This document shows positions 1 through 8,134 of a stretch of 40,576 bases of DNA, piece by piece. The translations under genes were made by a program, and so were the position numbers. Position 1 is the first letter of the stretch; each line of letters begins with the position of its first letter. Source of the stretch: an uncultured Lentisphaerota bacterium (GTDB taxonomy: Bacteria > Verrucomicrobiota > Lentisphaeria > Victivallales > GWF2-50-93); the NCBI GenBank assembly GCA_903872565.1, contig CAIQLG010000102.1, forward strand, positions 1 through 40,576, given 5' to 3'. The notes beneath the pieces were generated by a model. That model saw only the letters and a program-made list of their open reading frames with translations, was not told where the DNA came from and searched no databases.

Positions 1-2
1 AC

Positions 3-86
3 TTGAATGACGCGGAGTTCATCTACCCTGGCACGGAGTTGCGAATGGTCTACAAGATGCTCGCACCGGCATCGTCCGGTGACTGA
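3..86 (+). CDS. 3' end of a gene, possibly LysM-domain protein (partial)
   Basis: An open frame enters from the left edge and stops with TGA at 84-86. Its last residues read LNDAEFIYPGTELRMVY followed by a short tail. The pattern N-x(4)-IYPGTELR resembles the end of a LysM peptidoglycan-binding repeat, where a (I/L)xPGxxL motif closes the domain. Only 27 codons are visible, so the call rests on one short motif. It converges with the minus-strand ankyrin gene and overlaps its 3' end by about 37 bases, which lowers confidence that both are real to their ends. Confidence 0.33.
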   Translation: MNDAEFIYPGTELRMVYKMLAPASSGD

Positions 87-1717
87 AAACCATACAACCT
101 CTTTTTCCACGAATCAAGAAGTCTGAATTTAAGATTGTTCTTCTCTAAAATATATTTGACAAACACAGCGATTTGTTCATTACTCAAACCATCCAAGTTT
201 ATTTTGCAACTCATATTACTTAATATTCTCCGTGAAGTCTCATCTGATATGGCAAAATTCAATAATTGGTATTCTGAGCACATATTAATAATACCAACTA
301 ATCCGTTTGAACTCATTGTCAAACACTTCTCTCTCTCTAAAATTTGAGACTTTGCCTCATAACATATAACATTCTGGATATCATTTTTGTCTATTTTTCC
401 ACCAGATTTATTCTTTACTTCGTAATAGGGGTATTCGTCTATTGTCACTCCTTCAAGTTCCAAGAAATTTTCCCCGGGACAGAATTTGAATCTCATTTCT
501 CCTTGGTGAGAGTTTATGAGAACTAAATCCATTTTGTTGTCATGCCCGATTAATTTGCTGATAGAGGTTCTAATTTTATCAATCCGTTCAGCATCTGGAA
601 CTGCTGTTTTTTCTTCCAATGGAAGAAGCGAAGTACTGTAATCACTGTCGTTAGCAAATTCATTTGCTGGTTTAGGAAGAATATCATCGAGATTAAATTT
701 TTTAGCTAATATATAGACATTATTTCCTTTTTTGTTTTTCAAAGATAGGTCTGGATTATACTTAAGGAGAAGTTCGACCATTTGTCTGTTCTTGTCACGT
801 ACAGCCAGCATGATGGGGGTTCTCCCCATAGAATCGCTGGTGTTTATATCCGCACCTTCCTTTAAAAGATTCTCGACAGTGCTATATTCACTTTTTTTAA
901 TAGCCCTAAAAAGCAACTTGTTGGTATCTGTCGTTTCAATGGTTTCTGATGGCTCCTGATTTTCATTTTCTTTCTTACTTATATAAGGTCTATCTGATTC
1001 ATCTATTTTTCCGCTTTCTTCAAAGGATTTGTTTTCATCAATAACATCATAATTCTTATCATCTACATTAACAATTTTTACCTTATTTTTCTCAAGAACC
1101 AATTTAAGGAAATTCAATAAATTATCCGGGTTCAAATTATTTATCTGGTATAGATTTTTCTGAGATTTTTCAAGAATACATGAGGTGTAGGGATCAATAC
1201 TGAAATCAACACCAGTTTTTCCCTCAATCATTTGTATCAGGTCCATCAAAGTTCCATATAAGATTTTAGATGAGTCATATGAAATTTCTTTTCCATGCCA
1301 GTAATAATCCAGCTTCAAAACTTCTATTATGTCCTTTTCTAGAACTTGATCGTATCTTACGAAATAGATCTTGGATGATTTAATGGTTTCACCAGCGAAA
1401 TCTATCTCCTCCATAGGATTCGAAGACCCGAAACCTACATATTTTAAGGAAAAGGGCAAAAATAAAATGTATTCCAGGTTTTCAGGAGTTTCCTCCGGAT
1501 GGCATAAAATCACTATATTTTTAAGATCATTTATGAATTTATCAGCATAATTGACATCTTTAGGGTTGGTGTCAATGTTTTTTACCACAGAATCTTTAGT
1601 AATAATAGACACATTCCCGTTATCATCGCTTAAAAACACTGTTTTTGCAGCGTAGAGGACAATAACGGCAAGCATTGCAATTATTGCAATCTTAAGAATT
1701 TTTTCGAGTTTTTCCAT
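50..1717 (-). CDS. Membrane-anchored ankyrin-repeat protein with STN-like regions
   Basis: This 555-residue protein has one N-terminal membrane segment (about residues 9-29) and is otherwise soluble, probably facing the periplasm. Residues 266-345 hold about two ankyrin repeats (GADINTSDSMGRTPIMLAV and the following helix pair). Residues 153-225 (LMDLIQMIEGKTGVDFSID, later LLNFLKLVLEKNKVKI) resemble the secretin/TonB short N-terminal (STN) fold, and residues about 490-545 look like a second copy. Ankyrin repeats bind proteins; the STN comparison is by eye only. It starts 3 bases after the stop of the upstream aldolase gene, so it is probably the last gene of that operon. Substrate or partner is unknown. 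No enzyme motif was seen. Confidence 0.75.
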   Translation of the reverse strand: MEKLEKILKIAIIAMLAVIVLYAAKTVFLSDDNGNVSIITKDSVVKNIDTNPKDVNYADKFINDLKNIVILCHPEETPENLEYILFLPFSLKYVGFGSSNPMEEIDFAGETIKSSKIYFVRYDQVLEKDIIEVLKLDYYWHGKEISYDSSKILYGTLMDLIQMIEGKTGVDFSIDPYTSCILEKSQKNLYQINNLNPDNLLNFLKLVLEKNKVKIVNVDDKNYDVIDENKSFEESGKIDESDRPYISKKENENQEPSETIETTDTNKLLFRAIKKSEYSTVENLLKEGADINTSDSMGRTPIMLAVRDKNRQMVELLLKYNPDLSLKNKKGNNVYILAKKFNLDDILPKPANEFANDSDYSTSLLPLEEKTAVPDAERIDKIRTSISKLIGHDNKMDLVLINSHQGEMRFKFCPGENFLELEGVTIDEYPYYEVKNKSGGKIDKNDIQNVICYEAKSQILEREKCLTMSSNGLVGIINMCSEYQLLNFAISDETSRRILSNMSCKINLDGLSNEQIAVFVKYILEKNNLKFRLLDSWKKRLYGFQSPDDAGASIL

Positions 1718-1720
1718 CTT

Positions 1721-2782
1721 CTATTTTTGTTCATTGACGTAGTAGCGTTCGAGGTGATATTTGGAGAAGAAGATTTTCTTTTTAACTGGCTTCAGGCGTT
1801 TTGCGATTTTTTCGACAAGTTCCCTTGGTGCATTGATCTGGTCGATCTTGCAAAGTTCAATTATGAGTTCCCTTGGGTCAACGCAATAATGGTTGGAGAA
1901 TTCCCTTATGAGTGGCATATAGCTCGAATGGAAAAGGGCATACCCTGAAACAAGATCAATTGGGTTTAGACCCATTTGGACAAGCATCGGTTGGACTGTG
2001 TCAAAGCCAAGATCAAGAATCTTAAAAAGGTCTATTCCGTGTTCATAACCGGATCTTGAAAGTACCATTGCCATTTGTTCGGTCGAGGCGTTTCCAGCGC
2101 TTCTTCCAAGCCCCTGAAGAGACGTATCAACAAATTTGACTCCATTTTTAACTGCAATGAGCGAATTTGATACTGCAAGTCCGAGGTTGTTATGGGCATG
2201 GTATCCGAGTTCTACGTCACAATTGTCTTGTATGGCCTTTATATAGTTTTCGAGCTCACACGGCAACATTCCGCCAGCAGAATCCACAATATAGACCATA
2301 TCTACTCCGTAGGACTTCGAGATCTTTGTTTTTTCGGCAAGTTTTTTGGGACTTAGCGCATATGATTTCATATAGTTGGCACATACGAACATACCATATT
2401 TTTTCGCCTTTTTAATAAAATCCTTGCTCGGTTCAATCTCTGTTACATTTGTTCCCACCCTGACAAATTTCATTCCGCAATCGTGAGCTAAGTCGAGGTC
2501 GGAAAGCTTGGCAAAACCTGGAATGCAGAACATTCCTATTTTCGCATTTTTTACGCTCGGAACTGCGACCTTGAGGTATTCCTCATCGGTAGCGGCGGCA
2601 GCATATTCTCCTCCCTTGCGGTAGGCACCGAGTCCTTGACCGTGTCCGATTTCTATGAATTTGAGTCCGGCATCATCGAGTTTTTCGGCAAGATATGCGG
2701 TTTCCAGCATCGAAAATTGGAAGCGGTTCACATAGCTTCCATCCCGCAGAGTTGTTTCAAGAATTGTAATTTTTTTTGACAT
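1721..2782 (-). CDS. DRE-TIM metallolyase (HMGL-like / 4-hydroxy-2-oxovalerate aldolase-like)
   Basis: This 353-residue protein is a TIM-barrel aldolase of the HMGL-like family. The family signature TLRDGSYVN places the catalytic Arg-Asp at residues 13-14. The metal-binding HAHNN motif is at 195-199, followed by DTSLQGLGRSAGNA, typical of the glycine-rich strand that binds the oxoacid. Family members cleave or form C-C bonds next to a keto acid using a divalent metal. The length fits a single-domain aldolase without the long C-terminal regulatory domain of isopropylmalate synthase. No acetaldehyde dehydrogenase partner (as with DmpG/DmpF) is nearby. Its position among glycan genes suggests it makes or breaks a keto-acid precursor of a surface sugar, but that is inference. 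Confidence 0.8.
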   Translation of the reverse strand: MSKKITILETTLRDGSYVNRFQFSMLETAYLAEKLDDAGLKFIEIGHGQGLGAYRKGGEYAAAATDEEYLKVAVPSVKNAKIGMFCIPGFAKLSDLDLAHDCGMKFVRVGTNVTEIEPSKDFIKKAKKYGMFVCANYMKSYALSPKKLAEKTKISKSYGVDMVYIVDSAGGMLPCELENYIKAIQDNCDVELGYHAHNNLGLAVSNSLIAVKNGVKFVDTSLQGLGRSAGNASTEQMAMVLSRSGYEHGIDLFKILDLGFDTVQPMLVQMGLNPIDLVSGYALFHSSYMPLIREFSNHYCVDPRELIIELCKIDQINAPRELVEKIAKRLKPVKKKIFFSKYHLERYYVNEQK

Positions 2783-2847
2783 CCATAATTTCCTTTTGAT
2801 TGTATTTAAAGTAGAGCGGGCTATTCAGCCTGTTTTTTGAAGATTAC

Positions 2848-2975
2848 TTGTAATGCGTAAGTGTCTTCCGGCAAATGGCCTTTTTGGAGGGACGGCTTCC
2901 ACGCCGTCCGCTTGGGTCGGGGTGGAACCCGACCCTCCACCAATATCGGAAAAACATTAAACTGACGCATTACGA
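2848..2975. repeat. Nested inverted-repeat element (REP/MITE-like)
   Basis: A 128-bp intergenic element. The outer 17-bp arms (2848-2864 and 2959-2975) are inverted repeats matching at 14 positions, core GTAATGCGT / ACGCATTAC. Inside are two GC-rich hairpins. The first has a GGACGGC/GCCGTCC stem (2890-2896, 2903-2909) and loop TTCCAC. The second has a GGGTCGGG/CCCGACCC stem (2914-2921, 2928-2935) and loop GTGGAA. The two loops are exact reverse complements and the two hairpins are mirror copies bounded by TGGAGGG/CCCTCCA. It touches the end of the downstream-oriented M28-like gene. This organisation resembles paired REP (BIME) elements or a non-autonomous transposon. Confidence 0.8.
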
Positions 2976-4241
2976 TTATTTTTTCAGGAGGCCTTTTTCC
3001 TCGAGGATTTTGACAGTGTCAAGGAGGTCGCTGATGCAAAAACCAGTTTTTTCAGCAATGTCTACGAGAGAGTGTTGTCCATCCGAGAAATTAAGAATCG
3101 AGAGGACTTTTTTTATGTACTTACTTCCGTCCATCTGTGCGCCAAGAGTGGAGTAAAGTCCATATTTTGAGAGGAATGGTTCGCAAAATGGGTTTGTGTT
3201 CAAATATTTGAAGTCGGCTTCAAACGCCTCGATAATTTTTGTATAAATGTCGAAGGTTTGATTAAGGCCTTCTTCGGTTACAAAGTCGAGATTGTCCTGG
3301 GAGGAATGATATTTCGGAAGTCCGTAAAATGATCTCATAAGCGAGCCGGCCGGGATGTTGAAACCTGGAGAGGAGTATTGTCTTTCATCGCTACCTGGCA
3401 GGAAAAAGTCGTGCATGTGGTGTTTGAATCCACTATGCTTAAGAATATTTTCTGCAATTCTGTCAAGGCTGTGCGTTCCTTGTCTGGTTTTTTTATAGTT
3501 GAAATCTCCAGGGTCGCCAACGCAGGTAAGAACCATTCCGCAGAAGGTGCTTTTCTTCAACATCTCTCCGTATTTGCTCAGATATGCGATGGCACCGATG
3601 GTTTCAGGGACAAAGATAAATCTATAGCTGTAATAATTGTCTTTCCTATTCTTCAGATATTCATAAAGTTTTGTCGTCATCACTACCCCAGAAATGGAGT
3701 CGTCCGCCATTGACGGATGACAGACATAGCAGGAAAAGAAGATTTCCTTTTCAGTTTTTCCTTTTATGAATGCTTCGGCAAGCGTCAGAGAACCAGGCTT
3801 GAGGCTTGAATCAATGTGAACCTGATATTTCCCTTCCTTGAGTGTTTCAAACTGCCTGTGGCTCATGCAGAACCCCCAGCGTTTTTCATAGTAGCTTGTG
3901 CGGTATGGAATGGCATCCGGGCGTTCCGGATCGGTATAAATGTGTTTTTTCAGATCTTCAAGGGTTATTTCACCCGAATATGGAATGCTGTATCCTAGAA
4001 TATGCAGATTGTGTTCGGAAAAATCAACAATTTTATTTCCATTCCAATCTTTTATCCAGGCAGATTTTATATTCCACTCATCAGGAATTACCCAGTCGAA
4101 GCATTTTGTTCCGGAGGAAAATTCCTGTACTTCGAGTGGAATATGCTTTTTCAGAATTTCAAAAGTCTGTCGAACACCGTTTCCAGTTAAACTGCGGCAT
4201 ATTGGGAAGAGTTCTTTGAGAAGATCATACATTTTTATCAT
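2976..4241 (-). CDS. M28-like aminopeptidase-fold protein, DUF4910/DUF2172 type
   Basis: This 421-residue protein matches the three-part DUF4910 family found in O-antigen and capsule clusters: an N-terminal and interrupted domain (about 1-130), a zinc-peptidase-like core, and a C-terminal winged-helix-like tail (about 345-421). Candidate metal ligands of the M28 fold are visible: H175 in CHPSMADDSISG, D180/D181, E213 in VPETIGA, and H312 in YHSSQDN. Such proteins are believed to hydrolyse an amide bond on a sugar or sugar precursor; no substrate is known. The start is uncertain between residues 1 and 4. The stop codon lies against the terminal arm of the 128-bp repeat. It belongs to the minus-strand glycan operon. 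Confidence 0.75.
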   Translation of the reverse strand: MIKMYDLLKELFPICRSLTGNGVRQTFEILKKHIPLEVQEFSSGTKCFDWVIPDEWNIKSAWIKDWNGNKIVDFSEHNLHILGYSIPYSGEITLEDLKKHIYTDPERPDAIPYRTSYYEKRWGFCMSHRQFETLKEGKYQVHIDSSLKPGSLTLAEAFIKGKTEKEIFFSCYVCHPSMADDSISGVVMTTKLYEYLKNRKDNYYSYRFIFVPETIGAIAYLSKYGEMLKKSTFCGMVLTCVGDPGDFNYKKTRQGTHSLDRIAENILKHSGFKHHMHDFFLPGSDERQYSSPGFNIPAGSLMRSFYGLPKYHSSQDNLDFVTEEGLNQTFDIYTKIIEAFEADFKYLNTNPFCEPFLSKYGLYSTLGAQMDGSKYIKKVLSILNFSDGQHSLVDIAEKTGFCISDLLDTVKILEEKGLLKK

Positions 4242-4307
4242 TTTGTAGCTTCCATTTGTTAGAAGTAGTTCATTTCATACACTACCAATATTATTTGTTG
4301 GTGAAAA

Positions 4308-5903
4308 TTATAAGGCGAATTTTTTTATCAATTCATAGCTTATGTTGTTTTTTGACTTTTCAACTGCCTTGGCGATTTCCGCAGAATCATAGTCCAGCTT
4401 GCCACCATCTTGAAGTTTCATATTTACAATGGCACATCTTTGTTTGAGCAGGGGATAGACCGAAGGATGCCAGTAATTTGTCTTCAAATCCATTAGGACA
4501 ACTGGTCGGTTGGTCATCAAAGTATAGCCAAAAGTGGTCGAATATGGCACTCCGAAAAATACACAGTCTGCTTTTCTCCATACATTCTCAAATTTTTCAG
4601 TAATGATTTCATCGCAGAAAGGTGCATATAGATCGCGGGTCTGCGACAACGTATCGGGATGTGCCTTGTATATGATATAATATCCGGCTTTTTTCAGATC
4701 CTTCATTATTCTAATCTCAAGGCTGACATATGTCATTGTGTTAATCTCTGCGGAATACGAATAATTATTGTAATCCGTTGGGAACCCCACATACATCACT
4801 TTTTTTATTTCCTTTACAGAATCTGCTTTTTGAAATTCTTTGAAAATGGGATTGTAGATGGAATTTTTATATGTGGCGAACTCAATATTGTTCCTGAATC
4901 CAAATTTAAAATCTTTTTGCGCATATTCGAGAAGCCTTTTTTCCCCTTCTGATGCGACGATGAAGCGGTCATATATTTGGAACGCCCCATTTAGTATGTC
5001 GCCAGGCACATAGGCGTAAGGGTAGATGTTGCCATGTGAAAACCCCACAACTTTTCCCCCGAGCGTATTCCAGGCGGATGCGAAAATTCTGTGATGGACA
5101 TTTCCTATGTGAGTAACAAGGAGTTCTTCCTTAATACTCCATGATTTTATTCTTTTTTGGCAAGTTTTGAGAGCCTTTAAGGAGTTTGAGAGAAGTTCTA
5201 AAAACTGATCTTTAAAACTTTGATCTAGCAGTCCATCTGTCAGAGAACATCTTGCTGAAAGTTTTTCAAAAAATGAATTGGAAAAGGATTCTATTTTGGA
5301 TCTGTCACTTTCCTGTAGCCGATATTTGCTAGATCCCATAAAGAAAAGCAGCGGTCTTAGACAAACTGGATGAACAGTGGCTTCGTGGACATACTGAATA
5401 AGTTCCTTCTGACTCCTGTCTCCGATAATGTAATGTCTGTAATTTACCATGCCCGGGAAAAAGGCGCAAAACATGCAAGCCCTCCCAAAATTTGTTCTTA
5501 CAGCCCTCCATCGCTCCCTTAGCCTGTCAATCCCTTTAAGTTCAAATATGTCAGTATCGATGGAAATTTTACGTTTTTTAACATCCAAGATTTCTTCTAT
5601 TTTGACAGGTTCTTTGCCGGCAACATATTCATAGCCATTCTCCCTGATCTTCTTAAGTGAAACAATTTCATATAGGTGCTGGGTTATCTGAGGTATGACC
5701 TTATAGTTTGAAACAGCAGAATAATATATTTCAGGATCTATGTGACGCGACGGAAGAGCTTCAATGAACGATTCGAAAACCGAAGCATAAAGTTTCTGAT
5801 ACTCTCCGCAAGGAATGTTTGGAGGAAAACTGTCAATCCATTTTTGCGGACCGATAAGCCTTACGCCAGGAATGTCAACAGGATAAAATTTTTCTGAACT
5901 CAT
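4308..5903 (-). CDS. GT-B-fold glycosyltransferase-like protein of surface polysaccharide synthesis
   Basis: This 531-residue protein is cytoplasmic with no clear membrane segment. Its second half carries features of GT-B nucleotide-sugar transferases related to capsule and CDP-glycerol-type enzymes: GGKVVGFSHGN near residue 285, a Rossmann-like start KKVMYVGFPTDY, the KAHPDT motif near 418, and VFFGVPYSTTFGYTL near the nucleotide-binding end. The N-terminal 200 residues are not recognised. The donor and acceptor cannot be told from sequence. It lies 6 bases downstream of the methyltransferase gene, and the M28-like gene follows after 66 bases, consistent with one operon acting on the same glycan. 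Confidence 0.6.
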   Translation of the reverse strand: MSSEKFYPVDIPGVRLIGPQKWIDSFPPNIPCGEYQKLYASVFESFIEALPSRHIDPEIYYSAVSNYKVIPQITQHLYEIVSLKKIRENGYEYVAGKEPVKIEEILDVKKRKISIDTDIFELKGIDRLRERWRAVRTNFGRACMFCAFFPGMVNYRHYIIGDRSQKELIQYVHEATVHPVCLRPLLFFMGSSKYRLQESDRSKIESFSNSFFEKLSARCSLTDGLLDQSFKDQFLELLSNSLKALKTCQKRIKSWSIKEELLVTHIGNVHHRIFASAWNTLGGKVVGFSHGNIYPYAYVPGDILNGAFQIYDRFIVASEGEKRLLEYAQKDFKFGFRNNIEFATYKNSIYNPIFKEFQKADSVKEIKKVMYVGFPTDYNNYSYSAEINTMTYVSLEIRIMKDLKKAGYYIIYKAHPDTLSQTRDLYAPFCDEIITEKFENVWRKADCVFFGVPYSTTFGYTLMTNRPVVLMDLKTNYWHPSVYPLLKQRCAIVNMKLQDGGKLDYDSAEIAKAVEKSKNNISYELIKKFAL

Positions 5904-5909
5904 ATATTT

Positions 5910-6536
5910 TCAGGGACGTTTAGGTGGATTAGGGTTGCGATATATGTAAAGTGTGAATTCATAAAGGGGGTAATTATGGCAGAGTGTAACCCATCTTGAT
6001 AATTTCATCGCCATTTTTACCGCCTCTTCCGGAGAATAGTGAAAATCCTTGTCCATCTCATAATCAACATATTTAGAGAGAAAATTGACCACCAGTCCTT
6101 CCGTGCAAAGATTGAACATTGTCTTTACCATATTTTCAAGATATTCGAGATGATTAGGACCGGTCTTGAAATTAAGAACTCCGGATGCTAAGACGTAGTC
6201 GAATTTCCTTTCAGGAGGATTTTCCAAGATGTTCCGCACTTCGAATGAGCCCTCTGGAAACTGTTTTTTCGCCTCTCCAATCAGTGTTGGACAAATGTCT
6301 ATGCCATAATAATCAACATTACCGAATCTGTTTTTTAGATAGGGATAGAAATCACCAAAACCACAGCCGATGTCGCAAATTGACTTGTCTGCGAGATTCG
6401 CAATGTCTGCCAGAACTTTGAAGCGCAATATTTGAGTCTCAACGCTTCCCCAGCCAAGCGTTTTATAACTATAGCCGTGTTCTTTGAATCTCTCCTCGTA
6501 GTGCTTGTAAAGATCTTTAGTTTTCATTTCTTCCAT
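5910..6536 (-). CDS. Class I SAM-dependent methyltransferase
   Basis: This 208-residue protein has the class I methyltransferase motif I, CDIGCGFGDFYPYL, near residues 54-67, followed by an acidic residue ending strand 2 (YYGIDICPTL) and a motif near FDYVLASGVLNF. No substrate-specific domain is attached, so it may methylate a sugar, an amino group or a small molecule. The gene sits directly upstream of the GT-B-like gene on the minus strand. Methylation of a glycan or nucleotide sugar would fit the context but is not shown by the sequence. Confidence 0.75.
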   Translation of the reverse strand: MEEMKTKDLYKHYEERFKEHGYSYKTLGWGSVETQILRFKVLADIANLADKSICDIGCGFGDFYPYLKNRFGNVDYYGIDICPTLIGEAKKQFPEGSFEVRNILENPPERKFDYVLASGVLNFKTGPNHLEYLENMVKTMFNLCTEGLVVNFLSKYVDYEMDKDFHYSPEEAVKMAMKLSRWVTLCHNYPLYEFTLYIYRNPNPPKRP

Positions 6537-6608
6537 TTTTCAGAAAATTGATGATACTATACACTCTTATTCCGAATTATCCTTCGTGTAAATCAGTGAA
6601 ATTCGTAT

Positions 6609-7307
6609 CTAAATGTTTTTCGAGGCGAAATCCCAGTCAAGAAGCTTTTCTATTATGGCATTGACATAGTCTGCCCGGCGGTTCTGGTAATCGAGGTAAT
6701 ATGCGTGTTCCCAAACATCAATCATAAGTAGAGGTTTCAGCCCTACCGTGGTAGGGCTGTCCGCATTTCCTGTTTTAACTATTTTTAGTTTGTCACCATC
6801 TTTTACAAGCCATCCCCAGCCACTTCCGAACTGGGAAATTACTGTACTCGCAAATTCTTTCTTAAATGCGTCAAAACTTCCAAAGGATTTTTCAATCATA
6901 TCCTTGATTTTTCCTGAAGGTTCACCTCCACCTTTAGTATTCAGACTTTTCCAGTAGAAATTATGATTCCACACCTGCGCCGCATTATTGAAAATTGATG
7001 TCTTATCGGCTTTCCCAACCGTTTCACTGACTATTTTTTCAAGTGGCATACCGGCAAATTCTGTTCCTGCAATAAGCCTGTTGAGATTGTCAACATATCC
7101 TTTGTGATGCTTGCCATAGTGAAAACTTATCGTTTTTGCCGATATTACTGGATCAAGAGCATCTTCCGGATAAGGAAGTGGTGGAAGCTCTATCGAAGAA
7201 ACTTCCTTTTGGGATTGGCCATAGCCTGGTAAGGCAGCGGCAATAGCAAATGCTCCGGCAGTGGCAATAAATTGTTTTCTTGAAATTCCCTCTGAATTAC
7301 TTTTCAT
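6609..7307 (-). CDS. sodB: Superoxide dismutase, Fe-type, with export signal
   Basis: This enzyme converts superoxide to oxygen and hydrogen peroxide. Metal ligands are visible: H63 in FHYGKHH, H115 in VWNHNFYW, and D197 and H201 in [11 protein letters not shown]. The AAQVWNH segment and GNADSPTT region look more like iron than manganese enzymes. The first 31 residues ([20 protein letters not shown]) form a Tat-like signal with RK instead of the usual RR, so the enzyme probably acts in the periplasm. Most bacterial Fe-SODs are cytosolic, which makes the leader notable. A run of eight G residues (minus strand, 7315-7322) lies a few bases before the start codon. The gene sits inside the glycan locus with no obvious link to it. 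Confidence 0.93.
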   Translation of the reverse strand: MKSNSEGISRKQFIATAGAFAIAAALPGYGQSQKEVSSIELPPLPYPEDALDPVISAKTISFHYGKHHKGYVDNLNRLIAGTEFAGMPLEKIVSETVGKADKTSIFNNAAQVWNHNFYWKSLNTKGGGEPSGKIKDMIEKSFGSFDAFKKEFASTVISQFGSGWGWLVKDGDKLKIVKTGNADSPTTVGLKPLLMIDVWEHAYYLDYQNRRADYVNAIIEKLLDWDFASKNI

Positions 7308-7314
7308 GTTCCTG

Positions 7315-7322
7315 CCCCCCCC
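7315..7322 (-). repeat. Poly-G(8) tract in the leader of the sod gene
   Basis: Eight consecutive C on the plus strand, so G8 on the coding strand, lie 7 bases upstream of the sod ATG, next to the AGGA-like ribosome site. Homopolymers of this size can slip during replication and change ribosome-site spacing. No length variation can be seen from one sequence. Confidence 0.6.
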
Positions 7323-7357
7323 TTGTAATTTTTTATATCTTTCAGCAAATTGAGATA

Positions 7358-8131
7358 TTAATCCAATAATTCCAAAGAATTTTCTTCCAATATTTTACCT
7401 TTTATTTCGGGGGATAGTTTCATTTTTCTCAATTCCATCATCGATAATCGGATAGTTTTGGCATAAGGCCTGTCCGGATAATCAGTTCCCCATAAAATCT
7501 TTTTCCCTCTGCTGCTTTCAAGAACGTATTTCATGTCCTGCATTACTCTTGGACAGGCTCGATAGTAAAGCAGTGTAAATGAAATGTCCAAATAAAGGTT
7601 TGGACAACTTTTCATTATCATCATCGAGTCAACAATCTTGTGTCCACCAGCATGTGCCATAACAATTTTTGTTTCAGGACATTTGTCGGCAAGTCGTCCA
7701 AAAGCATCTGGGGTATTTCCGAGTTTAAGGTTCAATCCATCCATAAAACCGCAGATAATGACAGGAAGACCAAGCTCCCCTGCAAATTTCACAGTTTTTA
7801 TGCAGTATTGAGTCTCTATATTGTACTTGTGAAGCCTTGGATGAAGTTTTATCCCTGAAACACCGTGTTCCTTTAATTTTTCTATGTTTTTGAACGTTGT
7901 ATTTTCATCTGGATCAACTCCAGCAAAAAACTTGAAGAAGCCGTCATACTGCTGTAATTCTGCCAATACAGCCTCATTTTTAAATCCTTCAGAACCGTCA
8001 AACTGCCGTCCCGGCAAATTGCACAGGAAGATTGTTGCAACCTTTACAGATTTTGCCTTCTCGTGAAGTTCAGCAACTGCTCTATGTACAGTTTCAAGCT
8101 TTAAATCAAGATGACAAAGTGAATCAATCAT
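7358..8131 (-). CDS. Amidohydrolase-2-type metal-dependent hydrolase
   Basis: This 257-residue TIM-barrel protein resembles the amidohydrolase_2 family. It starts with IDSLCHLD in place of the usual DxHxH, so only part of the N-terminal metal motif is present. Later motifs fit the family: GIKLHPRLH (strand 4), VMAHAGGHK (strand 5), YLDIS, and the closing aspartate in LWGTDYPD. Members hydrolyse amides or decarboxylate aromatic acids. The gene begins 3 bases after the stop of the ATP-grasp gene, so the two are almost surely co-translated and may act in sequence. The substrate is unknown. Confidence 0.72.
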   Translation of the reverse strand: MIDSLCHLDLKLETVHRAVAELHEKAKSVKVATIFLCNLPGRQFDGSEGFKNEAVLAELQQYDGFFKFFAGVDPDENTTFKNIEKLKEHGVSGIKLHPRLHKYNIETQYCIKTVKFAGELGLPVIICGFMDGLNLKLGNTPDAFGRLADKCPETKIVMAHAGGHKIVDSMMIMKSCPNLYLDISFTLLYYRACPRVMQDMKYVLESSRGKKILWGTDYPDRPYAKTIRLSMMELRKMKLSPEIKGKILEENSLELLD

Positions 8132-8134
8132 TAT

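Noticed and set aside
1721-2782. Isopropylmalate or citramalate synthase
   Set aside because: It lacks the C-terminal regulatory region and the leucine pathway neighbours; only the DRE-TIM core is present.
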